NCBI GenBank assembly: GCA_022266195.1
Contig: WHVY01000001.1
Span: forward strand, 20,770,001 to 20,834,000
Source of the DNA: Tetranychus cinnabarinus
Lineage: Eukaryota > Arthropoda > Arachnida > Trombidiformes > Tetranychidae
Reading direction: 5' to 3'
Length of the DNA: 64,000 nt
The notes below the pieces were generated by a model that was not told the origin of the DNA, ran no database searches, and worked only from the letters and a program-made list of their open reading frames with translations. Made by a program: the position numbers and the translations under genes. Each line of letters opens with the position of its first letter. The stretch's first letter is position 1. Below are positions 23,101 through 37,063 of the stretch, piece by piece.

Positions 23101-26100
23101 TTTAACATCGCAAATGAGTTCAAATTTAGCTTCTTTTTGAAAACCAGAAAATTGAGTCTAAACGTAGGTTTTGAAGCTTTTTAATTTTAATCAAATTTCC
23201 AGATTGACCAAGTTCATCTCATGTTTATCATGTTTATTTCATGATCACGCCTTGGTCTAACTGATTAGGATTGGCTATTATGATTTGTGCAAGTTAATAA
23301 CAGGTAAACTAATGCGAATCAACTGGAAACAAAATGCTGATTAAAATGCAATATCCAACAATAATTGTAACCCTTCACAAACCGAACCCAGTAAATGTTG
23401 AAAATCACTTTAACCCTTTTCTAATCAACCTTTTTACTTACCTTCTAATTAAAAGTCTATTGTCTAACCTTTAGTTAACCTTTTAAAATTTATCAAAAAA
23501 ATAGTTGATTAAATAATCTAAATTTAAATTACAAATGTTTCAAGTTGAAAAGCCTAAGACTAGACAAGACTCAACATTACCAACAAATGTTTGGAGTAAA
23601 CTTGAATCTATTTCAATTATGATTAACATTGTGATTAACATTGTGATTAACCCTGTTAATTAATTTAATTTCCTTTCTCATGAATCTTTCATTTAATCTT
23701 ACTCAACTGTCAAGGTTAGTTAACCCATAATTTAGATTGAAATTAAGCTCAAGACTAAACCGATTGACAATTTGTAACAACTTTTCAGCTGCCGACTGAC
23801 CATCATTTATCCTTATTATCATTTTTCAATTATAATTATCATTATTAATGAAATTTTTTGCTTTTTCTTTCTCCATCTGACAAACTTTTCCCTCCAAACG
23901 GTTGGGTTTACAGGGAACCCTTAAAATGGTCTGTTAAAGGGTTGAAAAATGATCATCTTTTATATGTTTTCATTGTTTCCTGTTTAGCCTCAGATTGGGC
24001 TAAAAATGATCACCTGACAGAGCAAAAGCCTCAGGCTAATGACAATAAATCCAATGTTATTTAAGCAACAAATCATATCATCGTTTGTAAAGGTACAAGC
24101 TTGAGAAGTGAAACGACATCAACAACATACAATTAAAATGGTTTGCTTGAAGAAACAGAGAAATGTCTAAATTGTTGTTCAACCCAAGAGTTGAATTAAC
24201 TAGTAAAATCTCACCGATTTAATGTAAATTGTGCTTTTATTATCAAACTTTCACAGAATTGTCGGTTGTTGAATTGAAACAAATTTGTGTTAAATGACCA
24301 AATCAAAAGTCCAGTTATTTGAACTCTTTTTTTTCTCAATCATTAGTTGATTCAATGAGCAAAAAAACTAGTTAATCTAATTTGTTTGATTCAGCTTCAC
24401 ATGAATAATTGTCATTTCACCATTTTGCAATTTTCATTATTTTAATATCCTTAGGCTGAGCCTGGATTTTATTACAAATAATTTAATTTTTAATAATTGC
24501 TCAACTTTAATTGAACGCCAGTTCAATGGACAGTCGAGAGAAGAATCAAATTCAACAGATTATTGAGTTTTCATGTTTCACCGAAACTGATGGACATTTG
24601 ATTCATTTGATTTTAGACATTTGATAGCAATCTTCAAATTCTTAGTCAAACCAATCAATAACAATTTGCATTGTAAATTTTTCGATATTAAGTTGTTTTT
24701 CAAGAAAATTTGCTTTCTAATTGTTTCCTTTGCTTCATAGACAAAATGCAATTAAACTCTGAATCCATCAACATTACTAATTAACTTTGTAATTAATAAT
24801 GAAAAATGTGTTTTTCTGAATCTGTTATTTGAATACTGAAAGTGTCTCTACCAGAAATAATGAAATTGAAAGCAACAGTAAATCCCAATCAATCCCAAAA
24901 GCAAATCAATCCAACCCAATGCAACCCATTCACCAAGAAATACCAATGACTTAAAACTGATTGAATTAACTAATTGTTTCTCATTTCTTACATTTCAACA
25001 GGTTTCTCTTTTTCATGACCATGTTAATGGATTAACATTATAACATAATAAACATATAATAATCGTTATTGAAAACGAAATTGTGCTAATTAAGCTACAC
25101 CAATTGTTATTAATATATCATTACCACTCAATTGCTACAAGATAAACATCATTGGAAAGAGGTAAAAACAACAAACAAGAAACGGCGTTTTTTTGTTTTC
25201 TTCAATTAACTTGCCTCTCCTAATCATCATCAACTACATCATTACACATTACATCTTCATCTAAACTCTTCATCATAATCATCATCATCACCATCATAAT
25301 AATCATCCAGTAAAAGTTAACAACCAAAACAATCATCAAGGAAACACCAAAACGCAAGAAGAAACTCCAAGAACAATAATAATTATAATTTGGGAAACCA
25401 AGTTAACATTAAAATTAACAGAAGAGCAGAAAAGCCAGAAACAAAAAATTAACCCAAAAGTTTAAGTAAATCAAATGATGGCTTATCAAAATGATAATTA
25501 TTTTAGGTGTCAAGTAATGAGAAATGATTGGATCGGTAAAACAATTAGTAAATTATCATCACCTGAATGTTACAGTCAACAGTCAATGATTAAAGTTTAC
25601 AATGAAATGGTTTCTCTTGTGTTCAACCCTACAACCATTAACCCGATGAAAAGCAACAATTACCCAAAAAACCAGATAAACACTTCAAAGTCAAATTCAT
25701 TAACATGGTTCATTTTGTCTGGTATAATCAGATAATCCTTTTTGTTAAACAAAAATTAAATCCATTGGCTGGTTCAACGGTCATACATTGAAAGTGTTGT
25801 CGCTTCTAGTCGATAACAATCATCGATTGATTTACATTAATTCTGACCGTCGCAAGACTCTAAATTGAAAGACTTTAAATTATTCCACTAAATTAGTTTA
25901 TCATTGGTTTGTGTTTGTCAACTGGAACTTTAATAGCGAAACAATCAACTTTAATTTTGTTTTCTTCAAATCAAATTTTTTGGTAAACTCTAAACCTTCA
26001 TCTGCAAGTTTCAATCAAAACAATCATTTTTTATCTCTCCTCGAGATCCATTAATGTGGCTTAATGGTTTAACTATCAAATTCATTAAACAATTATATGT

Positions 26101-26900
26101 GCCATTTGTTAATTGTTTTGGTTTAACCTCAAAAATCGTCAACTCTTCGTAGTGTCCATGGACTATCAAATAGTCCCTAAACAGGATCAAGTGAAATTGG
26201 ATTAATCATTTCCAGTTAACTGAGACTTTCTTTTTTCTGTCCTTTTTGTTTCAAACAACTTCTAGCACCCTAATTACAAGTTTAGTATTATCATCAAAAT
26301 TGATCAAATCATCGTGTGCTGAAGTAAAATACTTAATGATCTCTAACTGTTCCTTGTAAAGGAATCAATTGCAATTGAAATCCACCAGCAATCGAGAAAT
26401 TGTCATTTCTCTCAGCAAAATCGGAAAAGAAGCACAACTTCAACAGATTGAATTATCACTCAAAGTGATCTTTTCTTTTTGTTACAAAATTTCAATAAGT
26501 TTCTCATTTAATACATTATTTTTTTCTCCTTTGGTTAATAGTGAAATTTACTAAACCAATTCACTGGATTGTGAAGTGAATGATTGTCTCATCAGTCGAT
26601 GAACAACTCAACCAATCAACCCAAAATTATTGCACACCATTAATACTCACAATTGAAACAGAAAGCATTTCTGTAAACAAATAAAGAGAAACTTGGTTTT
26701 TCGAGTTATCAAGTAAATTAAACTCGAAAAATAGTCATCAACATCATCAAGTCATCATCATTTGGCTTCATCAGCCATCATTATCCTCATTAACGGCAAA
26801 TTAACAAATATATATTGTCAATTTCAGCTCTTTCAATAGTCTCTTCATCAACATTAGAAAAGCGAACAAAGTTTGATTTCATTTGCCCAAGGCAAAGTAA
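17163..26900. other. large gene-free region between the transposon and the zinc-finger gene
   Basis: Nearly 10 kb with no supported coding exon. ORFs of 60-86 codons at 20587, 21271, 22252, 22507, 23858 and 25475 have no recognisable domain, and several use TTG starts. A short perfect hairpin (11-bp arms, TGATTAAGGTG) is at 22782-22809. The stretch 25.2-25.4 kb is rich in CATCAT/AAC repeats resembling arthropod 5' UTR or simple sequence. It plausibly holds regulatory DNA for the zinc-finger gene downstream, which is an inference from position alone. Confidence 0.45.
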
Positions 26901-26906
26901 AAAAAG

Positions 26907-26914
26907 TATATAAA
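26907..26914 (+). promoter_or_regulatory. candidate TATA box of the zinc-finger gene
   Basis: TATATAAA lies about 300 bp before the ATG at 27212, in otherwise A-rich DNA. A start of transcription about 25-35 bp downstream would leave a 5' UTR of roughly 270 bases. A TATA match in AT-rich DNA is weak evidence on its own. Confidence 0.35.
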
Positions 26915-27211
26915 ATAATATCAGACTTGAAGAGACTTTAATTACTGATTCGAGTCAACTAAATAAAATTAGACAAAAAGCAAGGTAAAGAAGAATAAAG
27001 GAAATAATAATCAAAACAACAATCAAGAGAATAAAATTTAACGGTTGAAGAAAAGTTAATTTTTTGGAAAATTGTCATTTTGTTATTAAATAGCAATTGA
27101 TAGTGAAAAAAGCATTATTAGACTGTTGAGTTATAAACTTAATTTAAGTCACTTTGGGTCGCCCAGCGACGATAAACAAGCTTGTTATCAATTGTTATTT
27201 GTTGGTAAAGA

Positions 27212-30194
27212 ATGCAGAACGGAGCTTTTCCTTGGGTCGGATCTTCGACACTTGGACCAGGACAAAAGTGGCCTGGCTACCAGGCCAGTATTACTGATCT
27301 TTTTTTAAAGAAAAGCGCACCTTCTCTGCACCATCATCACCCATTTCCCTCTGGAATCTCTCAATTGGCTGCCGCGTCATCTTATCTTGAAAAGATGACT
27401 GGATTCGCACAAGGCGGAGGAAATGGATCACTAACATCATCTTCATCATCATCTTCACTGCTCGGAGGATCTGGTGCCCCTAATAATTCCAACTCAAATT
27501 CCAATAATACTTCAAGTGGAGCTCTTTTGGCATCGGTTGGTCAACACCATTCACATCATTCTCTTCATTCCCATCACCAGTCGAGTCAGAGCAACAGTAA
27601 TAATACAAATAATAATAGTAGTAATAACAATAATAGCCATGGTCATCAAGCGTCATCTTCAAATCACAATCACCATCAGCATCAAAATCAGCATACAACT
27701 TCAGGTGCCAGTTCATCTTCAACACCCAGTCCATTAAGTTTTCACAAATGTCCACATCAGCTTCAAGGTGATTCTGGTAAGGAACCTTGTGGTTTATGTT
27801 CAAGTTCAAATATTAACTCTAACACAAATAATAATGGTGCAAACGGTGGAAATGGTAACAATAGTAATAATAATAGTAACCGTATTAATAGCAATTTAAA
27901 CAGTTGCAGTCCGAGTAATAATAGTAGCAACAGTAACAGCAGTAATAATGATAAAAATCCAAATGGTAAAGATAATTCAGATAATTTAAACGCCAATTGC
28001 TCAAATAGACTTTCAAATGAAACGTCATCCCCCTCTGGGCCAAATTACAAGTGCACTCATGTTGATAATCAAAAGAAAGGTAATTCATGTAATATGTGCC
28101 AGCCATATACATCAATTTGCGGAGGTGATAGTACTTCCAATTCTGGTTTAAATCTTGAAAGTTTAAAGAATGTAACCGATGCCATATCAACTGTGACAGT
28201 AGCAGCAGCAGCTGTTAATTGCTCAACCAATAATAGTAACAATAATAATAGTAATAACAATAGTGGAGGTGGTAATGGTACTAATAGTAATGGTAATGCA
28301 ACTGGTGGTGTTGCGGGTCCAGTCCGAGGTTCAAGTGAAGCTTTACTTGCAGTCGCCTCATCATCGGCAACAGCCGCCGCTGCAGCGGCTGCTGCTGCTG
28401 CTGCGGCAGTCATGTTAGATTCAAAGGGCACTCATGACCATGCACATCACCATCACTCGGCACATGGATCAACACACAATCCCCACCACCACCATAATCC
28501 CCATCACCACCATCACCACCATTCTGCTCACCAATTACATCACCATCATATTAATACAACAGGATCATCAAATTCTCCTGCTTCTTCTTCTTCAGCAGCT
28601 CTGGCTGCGTCCGGCCATTCCTTAGGTCATCATCACCATTCGTCACCTTTTACCAGTACAAGTTTGTCCTCACTTATACCACATTCCAATGGTCCACCAA
28701 GCCTTTATACGCGTCGATATTCAACTGGATCAACAAGCTCATCTGGCGATCACCGATCCAAACATGGTGGTAGTTCAAATAGTGGACGTACATTCCTTTG
28801 TCCAGTTTGTTATCGTTGTTTCACTCAAAAGGGTAACCTGAAAACACACATGATGATACATACTGGTGAAAAACCTTTTGGTTGTCAGGTAAACAAGTAT
28901 TATCGATTGTATTCGATTGTTTTAATCGATCTCTTCTATGCTTAACATAAAAGACAAAAAATCTCCTCTGGAGTAGATTGCATTATTATTTAATCTTTTT
29001 TAATCTAATTTTTTATCTCTTTTTTACAGATTTGTGGAAAAAGTTTCACCCAGAAAGGGAATGTTGATACACACATGAAAATACACACGGGAGAGCGAGA
29101 CTATCGTTGTCAATCTTGTGGTAAAGGATTTACCCAGAAAGGTAACCTTAAGACTCATGTTCGCTCTGTCCATACCAAAGAAAAGCCCTATGTTTGTGGT
29201 ATTTGTGGTAAAGGATTTAGCCAGAAGGGTAATATGCATACCCACCTGAGAACGCATAGTAAAGACAATCGATTCCCATGTCCACTTTGTGGTAAAACAT
29301 TCTCTCAAAAGGTAAGAATATATTACATTTATGCTTAATATTTTGGTTTGCTAAAAATAATTAATCAAGTAAACTTAATTCCAGTCTAATGCATGCTTGA
29401 AATACTGGGTTTAATATAAAAGTCAGGCAAAAATTGCATAAATCAAATAAATTCATAAATTTCAGTCATTACATACTTTTTGATACAAACCAGTTTCTAA
29501 ATGTCAGATGAAATCAGCTTTTAGCTCTATGCAACAGCAGAACCCCAAAGAATGGCCAAGCAAATGTATAATCATTTTGCATTAATTATATGCATTGATA
29601 TTCCATTTATTTGTTTATCATCAAACATCACTTAACCTCCAACAGTATGCAAACAATTGAAAAATGCATCACTTTTTCATTGAATCAAAAGAAGCTAATC
29701 CATTGCCTTTTGTTTATTTTACTCTTATACAGGGTAACCTGAAGACTCACATGCAGAGGCACAATGGAATAGCTCCTGTTAGACGTAATCCAAGCAAGAA
29801 AAGTTCAAAATCGGGAAACCACCAGAATGCGACTGGATCCAGTTCTGGAAATAGTGCCAATACCGCCAGCAGCAACAACCACAATAATCAGGTAAATCGA
29901 AGTTCAAATAATCAGTATTTTAATAATACTGAAAAAAATGGTTCCGTTGATCGTAAGCCTTTTAGCTCATCAGGTAGCAGTGGACACAATGAAGGAACAC
30001 CAATCAATGGTTCATCAGCAGCCGCGATCTCTACAATCTTACCTATGGTCCTCGCAACTTCACGAAGCTCATTGTTACCCAGTACCACGACTCAACATCC
30101 ATCCCAGCAGCAACCCCATGGTTCAGGCAATGGACAATCTCAAGGAATCCAACCGATGGACTTCTTCTGGCCAGCAGGGGTGACAACGTGTTAG
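27212..30194 (+). CDS. C2H2 zinc-finger transcription factor with homopolymer-rich N-terminus
   Basis: Three exons, 27212-28888, 29030-29311 and 29733-30194, both introns phase 0, 806 residues. Residues about 70-520 are low complexity: Asn/Ser runs, long His runs (about 405-445) and an Ala run near 390. Five C2H2 fingers follow. Finger 1 (Cys530, Cys533, His546, His550) is whole in exon 1. Finger 2 (Cys558, Cys561, His574, His578) is cut by intron 1 between the two cysteines, and finger 5 is cut by intron 2. Linkers are TGEKP-like (HTGEKPF, HTGERDY, HTKEKPY, HSKDNRF). All five carry the QKGN core in the recognition helix (QKGNLKT in three). The C-terminal 140 residues are Ser/Asn-rich and end at MDFFWPAGVTTC. 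It is a nuclear DNA-binding regulator by family; the exact orthologue was not recognised. The upstream ORF at 27126 is out of frame and begins with TTG. Confidence 0.85.
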
Positions 30195-33100
30195 CTGATA
30201 GTTAATAAATTGATTATCATCATAGGATCCAATTCTGACGAGAAAAAGCGATTTGGAAAAACCTGAACAAGACTTCCAACAGACGCTTAAATTCAATTGA
30301 CAAGGCAAGACAATATTGAAAGCCATACTCGAAAACAATTTTACAATTTATTGTATTAGAGAGATACTCAATCATCAATACATCCATGCATTTTATCGTC
30401 ATTGTCATCATGTTAATGTGCTATTACCTTTTACCATTACATTTCTAATGATATACCCATTACTATTATTATTAATATTAATATTAATGCTACTACAACT
30501 ATCATCTTATATCACAGGAAAAAGTACACACTCAATTGAAACCACAACAACTGTCATAATTATTACTGTAATTATATTTATTCATTACTCGAGAGCTCAC
30601 ACATTCAAATTTACAAAAAAAAGACAAAACTTGACAAAAACAGTAACACAGATTCAAGCGAAACAAAAGCTAAACAATTGATTGTGTATGTTGATATATA
30701 AATGCGTCTCCAATCATTTCTTTTTTCTTCTCTCCTCAGCCTTGACTTCGTAAATTTACAATTTAATCATAATTAATTAATTATGATACTTACTACAACA
30801 TTAATGTTTCAATTGCTCGAAATGCAACAAAAACAAAAAAACAAAATTGATTTCAAATTTATTTTGTTCCCTCACCCTATAAAACCCTTTTTTCAATGGT
30901 TCAAAACCTTTTTTTGTCTTCATCTATTGCTCATTGTAAGTCAAAACATTTTTTTTCTGATCAAATTTCTGTGAATTTTCATGTCTTTTATTTCCCTCTC
31001 TTTCCTCTGTCTCTGTTCCTCCCTCTCTTTATCTTGGATAAAATAAAAAACCAACTTTTTCAGTAAAAATAACCATCCATGTCTCTATTAAACAATCAAT
31101 AATAAAATAACCAGAAGCCGAATGATTATTGAACCAATCTACACTTTGCCATACTCAATGCTTTAAATTCAAGGTTAATATGCAAAAATTAACGCTAATC
31201 AGTCAGATTAATGTGTCTCAGTTAGTTGAACATAAAATTTATACTCTTCTTTGTAGCATTTATAACTCATCCTTATCATCATCATTACAAGCATCATCTT
31301 GAAACACTCAACCAACGCTTTTTTATTGGAAAACCGAAAACTCTGTAACTCTTTTTTTGTCACTAATTCAACTCTAAACTTTTAGTGAGGGTTGTAAATG
31401 ATATTTGAAAATGATAACTTTGTAATAGTTTTTTATGCACATTATTGGAGATTCAATTTATGATGTTAGTAGTGAGTATTGAAAATGAGCAAAATAATTT
31501 ACTGAAAATGCTGAAAAGACCTTCAACTTGCATCATTGTCACCTTACTTCTTCACTTTACTGATCACTTTTTTACCTCATTTTGCTATACACCTCTAATG
31601 TTAACATTGTCCTTGTCAATGTTGCTCACTTCAAATCATAATTGCAAGAAGATTTTTTTTTGTAAATTACATTTTCACCCTTAGAATAGGAGATTTTTCA
31701 TGCTATTCATATTTGTTACTCCTTTTGGCCCGTTCTATGGACTGTTGGACACAAATGTAAGCACCAACCTTGAGCGGTAATTTAGTGTGCAATTGAAACA
31801 TTAACAACCATTGAGTAAAGCTTGAGAAAAGATGAAAAAAATGCCAAGAATATTCCTGTTTCCTTAATCTTCCAAGACAAGTTTACAATTTGATTCCAAT
31901 GGCAAATGATTCCAATAATTTAAACCCTTCAATGACAATGGTGAAAATTAAGAGCAAACAATTGAGAAAAATCATCCAATTTTGTTACATTGTATCAAAA
32001 TTTGTGAGATCAAATGCATTATTTTCCTCTATAAGCACATTAAAAATTCACCCAGCCATTTGAGCAAATCGTTATTACCAGTGTAAATTGTCGCCATTCT
32101 TTTCACATTACCATCATTAACATTTCCTCAGTTATCATTATTAACACCATCATCATTGTAATGAACCAATTGTTACCAGAATGTTATTGGAATATTGTTT
32201 CAACTTTTGCCGATCCCTTTTCCTTGAGGCTTCTGAGATTTGGTCACTTTGAAGTGTTAAAATCAACGTCAAATTCATAGGATTAATCAACCAGCCAAGA
32301 AGCATCTTAATCACCATACATCAATAACTTTTTTTTGGGTCCACTTGATCTGACTAGAGCAGGTATTAGGGACAAGTAGAGCCAGAACTAATCCAAACTA
32401 ATTATGGTTCCTATTACACCAGAAACAGGGAAAAAAGCTGATTGGATTGGCAGCTCAGCAACAAGCACCGAAAAAACTAAATACATTAAAATGTAATTAA
32501 ATGTAACATGTAACAGCATGTTGAAAAAGTCAATTTAAAGATTGGTTTCACAGTTAGCAGACGTTTAATTAACGGATGAATATCAATAAATCAATGGGAA
32601 GGCTTAAGACGCAAAAGCAAAAACAAAAGCGCAATATTCAAAACAGAAACCGTTTTTTCAAGATTCACCAAAAAAGTGCCTCATCGATGAAATAAATTAA
32701 TGATTTTGGTCACAAAAAATTGATTAATTTGATATGATTGATACTTTCAGATAAAACAATGTTAAACATTGTAAACATGTTATCAGAACAAAGTGATCAA
32801 TGATCATCAATGAAGCCAGTGTTGAGTGAATGTTCAACCTTAAGGTTATCAAAGGGTAAGATGATTCTGTTAGGTTTTACCTTGAGGCCTTTTTTTGGCT
32901 GCTTTTGCTGGTATTCATTGATTCTGGTTATTCTGAGCTCTTTTCATTTTACAATCAGGTAAAATACAAATTGATTATAAGATACTGTTTGTCCATGTTG
33001 ATCGCTGTCTCATATCTCAGACATCATCTTGAAGTTTGATCAAGATTATTGCTTCAAGTTGAAAATCTGATTACCTTTGTAATATTTCCAATCAATCTGG

Positions 33101-34811
33101 TTCTAATACAGTAACACTAATAATAATAATCAATGTAATAATAATATAAATTTTCTGGCTTAAGGCTAACCATTCAGTAACTGGTCAGAAAACATTTGGT
33201 AACAATCTTAATATTATCTGGATAAAAATTTTTTCATCTTGATATAGTTTTCTGATGATGATGGTGATCAAGAAACAAGACCTTGAGGTGATTAAAATTA
33301 TCATTAAAACTGCGACCATTTTCATGATGAAGCCAAAAGTAAATATTGAATACTTTGTCAACCCACAGATAATAAAAGGGTTTGATTGTAACTCATTATC
33401 AACTTGATTATCATTTTATTTCAACATTTAAAGGTGATTCTAAAGCAACATTATATATCATAATTTACGTCTATTAATAGTAAGGTCTGGTTAGATTAAT
33501 GGTTATTCCATTAGTTTTATCAGTTATTTCAACGTTTATTTTCATTTTTCTTGAAAATATCTTTCCATCAAACATTGCCAACATCTGTAATTACCTTATC
33601 TTTGCACATTTTCAATCTAAAATGTCTTTAATCACAGTCCTGGAAATTAATTAGTATGAGAGTGCAAGAAAACCAGAATTATTTTATTCCCTGGTTTGTG
33701 TTGATAGGAAATATTGGTGCTTTTGATGTTTAAGACCAAACATGAACCAAACGAGCAAAAATTAAACAAATTGAAATCTTTGCTTGAGTCCTCCTCTAAG
33801 GGACCATTGAAAAATCAGGTACACTTTCTGGTAGGTGCAGTTTCTGGAGGGTGATTGTAATTATTAATTGTAAATATAATCATCCAAAATAATAAATGTA
33901 TTTATGCCACAAATATTCAAGTTTACTTTACTCTTTGATAAAATTTGTAACATTGTACATAATTAGTCAATCACCCCTCGTTCACCCCTTTTTTTTATTT
34001 ACTTTTTCCCTCCAATCCTCCTTTCCTCACTTAAAGCATAAAATCCTTACTTTAATTTTATGATTTATTTTCATTTACATCGATGTCCATTGAAAACCTT
34101 TAGGGTTAATCAATATTGCTTAATTTCTAGTGAATCTAACGTTTATCATATTCTATCTGATCCAAACTAAGATGGCGATCAAGTTAATCACCTCGACTTG
34201 CCCTTCATCATTTGGAGTTCATCAACATATTAAACAACATCTTCTCTTGCCTTTGGTTAACCTGTTTGAGCTGGTATCAGTATTGCATTCTGTTAACTAT
34301 CCTGTCGACATTGACTTGAAAATCTGGTAAAGAACCCATTCGATTAAAGCAATGATGAATAGCTCAATGAAAAACTTCTAAACTACACCATGAAATATTG
34401 CCTTTGTTGGAACACCTTTTCGATGGCAACTATTTAATCTATAAAATCTGCCAAACGTTTGATAACATGGAGCTGCAAAGTGAAGATTTTCAAAAAGTAG
34501 TTTATTAAAATGAATGAAAAGATAAGGTAATTTTAAAAACTTGGTTTTATGTTGATCTTTATTAATTATTTACTGTTAATTGATTAGGGAATGGAATGAT
34601 TTGTCCAAAACTAGAGCTTTTTTGGAACTTGGCGTATCTGGACTCAACCATCTTGGAGAATTGGATGAAATCGCAAAGTTGGACAATTGATCGAATCTGA
34701 TCCAACCCTTGATCTGGTATAATCATTGTAACTCTCTCGTGGTTCTTTTATAGGTCAACATGGTCTCATAGAGATCAATCTCGTTCTCAATCTGATTTCC
34801 ATGACAGTATA
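30195..34811. other. 3' flank of the zinc-finger gene and gene-free DNA
   Basis: The first 0.9 kb or so is probably 3' UTR; possible polyA signals (AATAAA) occur around 31.04 and 31.1 kb. Beyond it no coding region, RNA gene or structured repeat was recognised. ORFs at 30316, 31445 and 34130 lack domains. Confidence 0.45.
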
Positions 34812-34813
34812 TA

Positions 34814-35647
34814 TTAGGTTTCCCGGAAAGTTTTTACGCTCTTGACGCGTTTCCATTTCAAACAATTAATTAATTTAGTAAAATTCATTCAATTGTTTGG
34901 ATTTTTTCTAAAATTTTTAATCAATATTTTTGCTTTGATTTGTATCTAATTTTATTATCAAAAACATTGATTAACATACCTAAATTTTGACTCAATTAAA
35001 TGGTCATTTTTTCAAATTTTTGATCTTCAATTTGAATTGTTGATTGCATAAAATCAAACAATTCAGAATTAAGAAAAATCAACATTGATCGGAAGCTTGA
35101 ATTCCATTGAAAACTTGATAAAAATTTGAAAATTCTAATCATTACCATTTTTTAATTATTCTGTCATATAACTGACTAAATTGTCTTTTTTGACAATTTT
35201 TTTATTAGATTTTTCCATAGGATTTTTCATTAAAATCCCGAAAAGGCTAAAAATTTCCTTTCTATGGAGATTTAATGTTAAAGGAAATTTTAATTATCAT
35301 GGAATAACTAAATAATGGTAATGCTTAGAATTTTCGAATTTTCATCAAGTTTTTAATGGAATTCAAGCTCTCGATCAATGTTGATTTTTCTTAATTCTGA
35401 ATTGTTGATCATATGCAATCAACAATTCAAATTGAAGATAAAAAATTTGAAAAAATGACCATTTAATTGAATCAAAATTTAGGTACGTTAATCAATGATT
35501 TTGATAATAAAATTAGGTGCAAATTAAAGAAAAAATATTGATTTAGAATTTCAGAAAAAATCAAAACGATTGAATAAAATTCAATAAATTAATTAATTGT
35601 TAGAAATGAAAACGCTCCAGACAGTAAAAACTTTCCGGGAAACCTGA
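34814..35647. mobile_element. palindromic mariner-type non-autonomous element
   Basis: An 834-bp unit flanked by TA on both sides (34812-34813 and 35648-35649). Its ends read TTAGGTTTCCCGGAAAG on the left and TCAGGTTTCCCGGAAAG (complement) on the right, one mismatch. The symmetry continues inward for about 350 bp on each side with scattered mismatches. For example, CAATTTGAATTGTTGATTGC in the left arm near 35030 is repeated inverted near 35420. The central ~100 bp is less well paired. TA duplication and a TYAGGT end fit the Tc1/mariner superfamily. No transposase ORF is present, so it would need a partner in trans. RNA from it would form a long hairpin. Confidence 0.85.
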
Positions 35648-35669
35648 TACTTTTAATCTACCACCATCT

Positions 35670-36191
35670 TAAGATTTTTACTGTTTCCCGTTTCATTGGA
35701 TGCAAGTTACCTCGCAATCTTAATATGAATGTTGAAGTTTAACCCGTCAGAACTACCCGAGCAGTCATCGTGGCTCCATCTAAATATCTGGTTTGATCCT
35801 CCAAATCATTTTGTGCTCTTACGGACGATTCATGTAGCTGCAATCTTTATGGATTGAAACTATTTATGCAATGATTAATTTAGGTGATTATTATAGGCTG
35901 GTTATTTCCATGATTATTCCCATGAACCATCACAATGATTTTCTTGAAATATTGGCTAACAATAACATGCATAAACTAACGTTTTCCAGAAAAATTGCAA
36001 TAAATGGAATGGAATCGCTTTGAAAAAAAGACAGCTTGAAATGTTATTGGAATCTATGAATACTCACCACTATGCTATGATATCCATCCAAGCGAAATAA
36101 ATTGCCGACATAAAATCCAATCCGATCGGTTGACATGCGTTCCAAAGTTCTTGTCACATAAACAAAATTTACTCAAAAGAATATTTTTTAG
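35670..36191 (-). pseudogene. broken 3' copy of the gustatory-type receptor gene
   Basis: About 520 bp match 43153-43666, which hold the last two exons of the intact receptor gene. The penultimate exon is recognisable on the minus strand at about 36151-36062 (the TDRIGFYVGNLFRLDGYHS segment), but its acceptor has changed from TTTAG to TTTAT. The acceptor of the last exon is also lost (TTTCAG became TTGCAA). No upstream exon is present, so it cannot encode a receptor. Confidence 0.8.
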
Positions 36192-36205
36192 CCTTCTTAA
36201 AAAAC

Positions 36206-36390
36206 CTAATTTCTCATCGATGCTTACACTCTTCACAATGGATTGATCTGAGAAGGTTATGAGGTGCATTACTTTGTCATTTGGTGTATAATTAGGAAGT
36301 GAATGTTGACTTGATGACAAAAAATAATGAATTTCAATTGATCCTGTTATGCATGCAATCTGTAACCAAATTAGTTTGAATAAACGTATG
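36206..36390 (+). repeat. gene-3'-end repeat, copy A
   Basis: About 185 bp starting CTAATTTCTCATCGA and ending at a polyA signal AATAAA (36379-36384). The stop codon TAA after CATCGA in copies B-D is altered here (CATCGATGC). Copies B, C, D and inverted E lie at 46.4, 53.2, 53.95 and 45.8 kb. Homology with copy D continues rightward into the copied 3' flank of the large membrane-protein gene. Confidence 0.8.
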
Positions 36391-37063
36391 TTTTTTATAA
36401 TTTTATTTCGGGCTTAATTTATTAATTGCTAATAATTGAAGGTGACTTTGTTCATTATGACAAACAGAAAAAGTAAACAAAATATGATGATGTGATGTTC
36501 AGTTGCTGTTTTAAAGGAACTGTGAATTGCGGTGAATTTGTCTGTTGACCATGATGTTGATGATGAATATGGTGATGATTATGATGGTGACGACCAGATG
36601 GTTGACCAGATGAAGAAGCAGCATTATTAACCGCTTCCGAATCAAATCCATTAGCTGGAGGTTCAACGCAAGTACACTGGTTAAGATGATGATTATGATG
36701 ATTATCAGATGAATCAAGAATAATTCCTTTGGATCCAATCTCTCCATTACCATTGGCTCCATGAACTCGACTTTCTTCAATAATACTTGCATTCAATGAA
36801 TCATCTTCATCACTGGGAAAATTATTGGTGACAGCAGCAGCAGGAACAGGAACCGACCGACCGAGACCGAGACCGAGGAAAAGCCTGAATTGAAGAAGCA
36901 GCTCCAAACGGTAATTTACCTCGTGGACAAGGATGAAAATATCCTCTCGGACATGTTTCAGTTCCACGACCATGCCAAGCACTTGAAAATGAACCAGGAG
37001 CTGGACAACAACAACAAGATGGACCAAAAATGGTTCTTGATAGGTGGATAGGAAAAGTTAGAA
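36391..37063 (-). pseudogene. truncated copy of the 3' part of the large membrane-protein gene
   Basis: Matches 54160-54310 and 54735-55263 of the parent gene at 54446-57742 with few substitutions, but lacks about 430 bp that include the parental last codons and stop. Reading on the minus strand, the segment from AAVTNNFPSDEDDS through the His-rich HHHNHHHIHHQHHG stretch stays in the parental frame. An insertion of a GACCGA-type microsatellite at about 36850-36875 shifts the upstream part out of frame. No start, transmembrane segment or parental C-terminus remains. Confidence 0.85.

Noticed and set aside
25475..25735. 86-codon ATG frame downstream of UTR-like sequence
   Set aside because: No domain, no clear donor site and no continuation; could be an upstream ORF but is unsupported.
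27480..28431. Several antisense and out-of-frame ORFs over the zinc-finger gene's first exon
   Set aside because: Shadows of Asn/His/Ala codon runs in the real gene.
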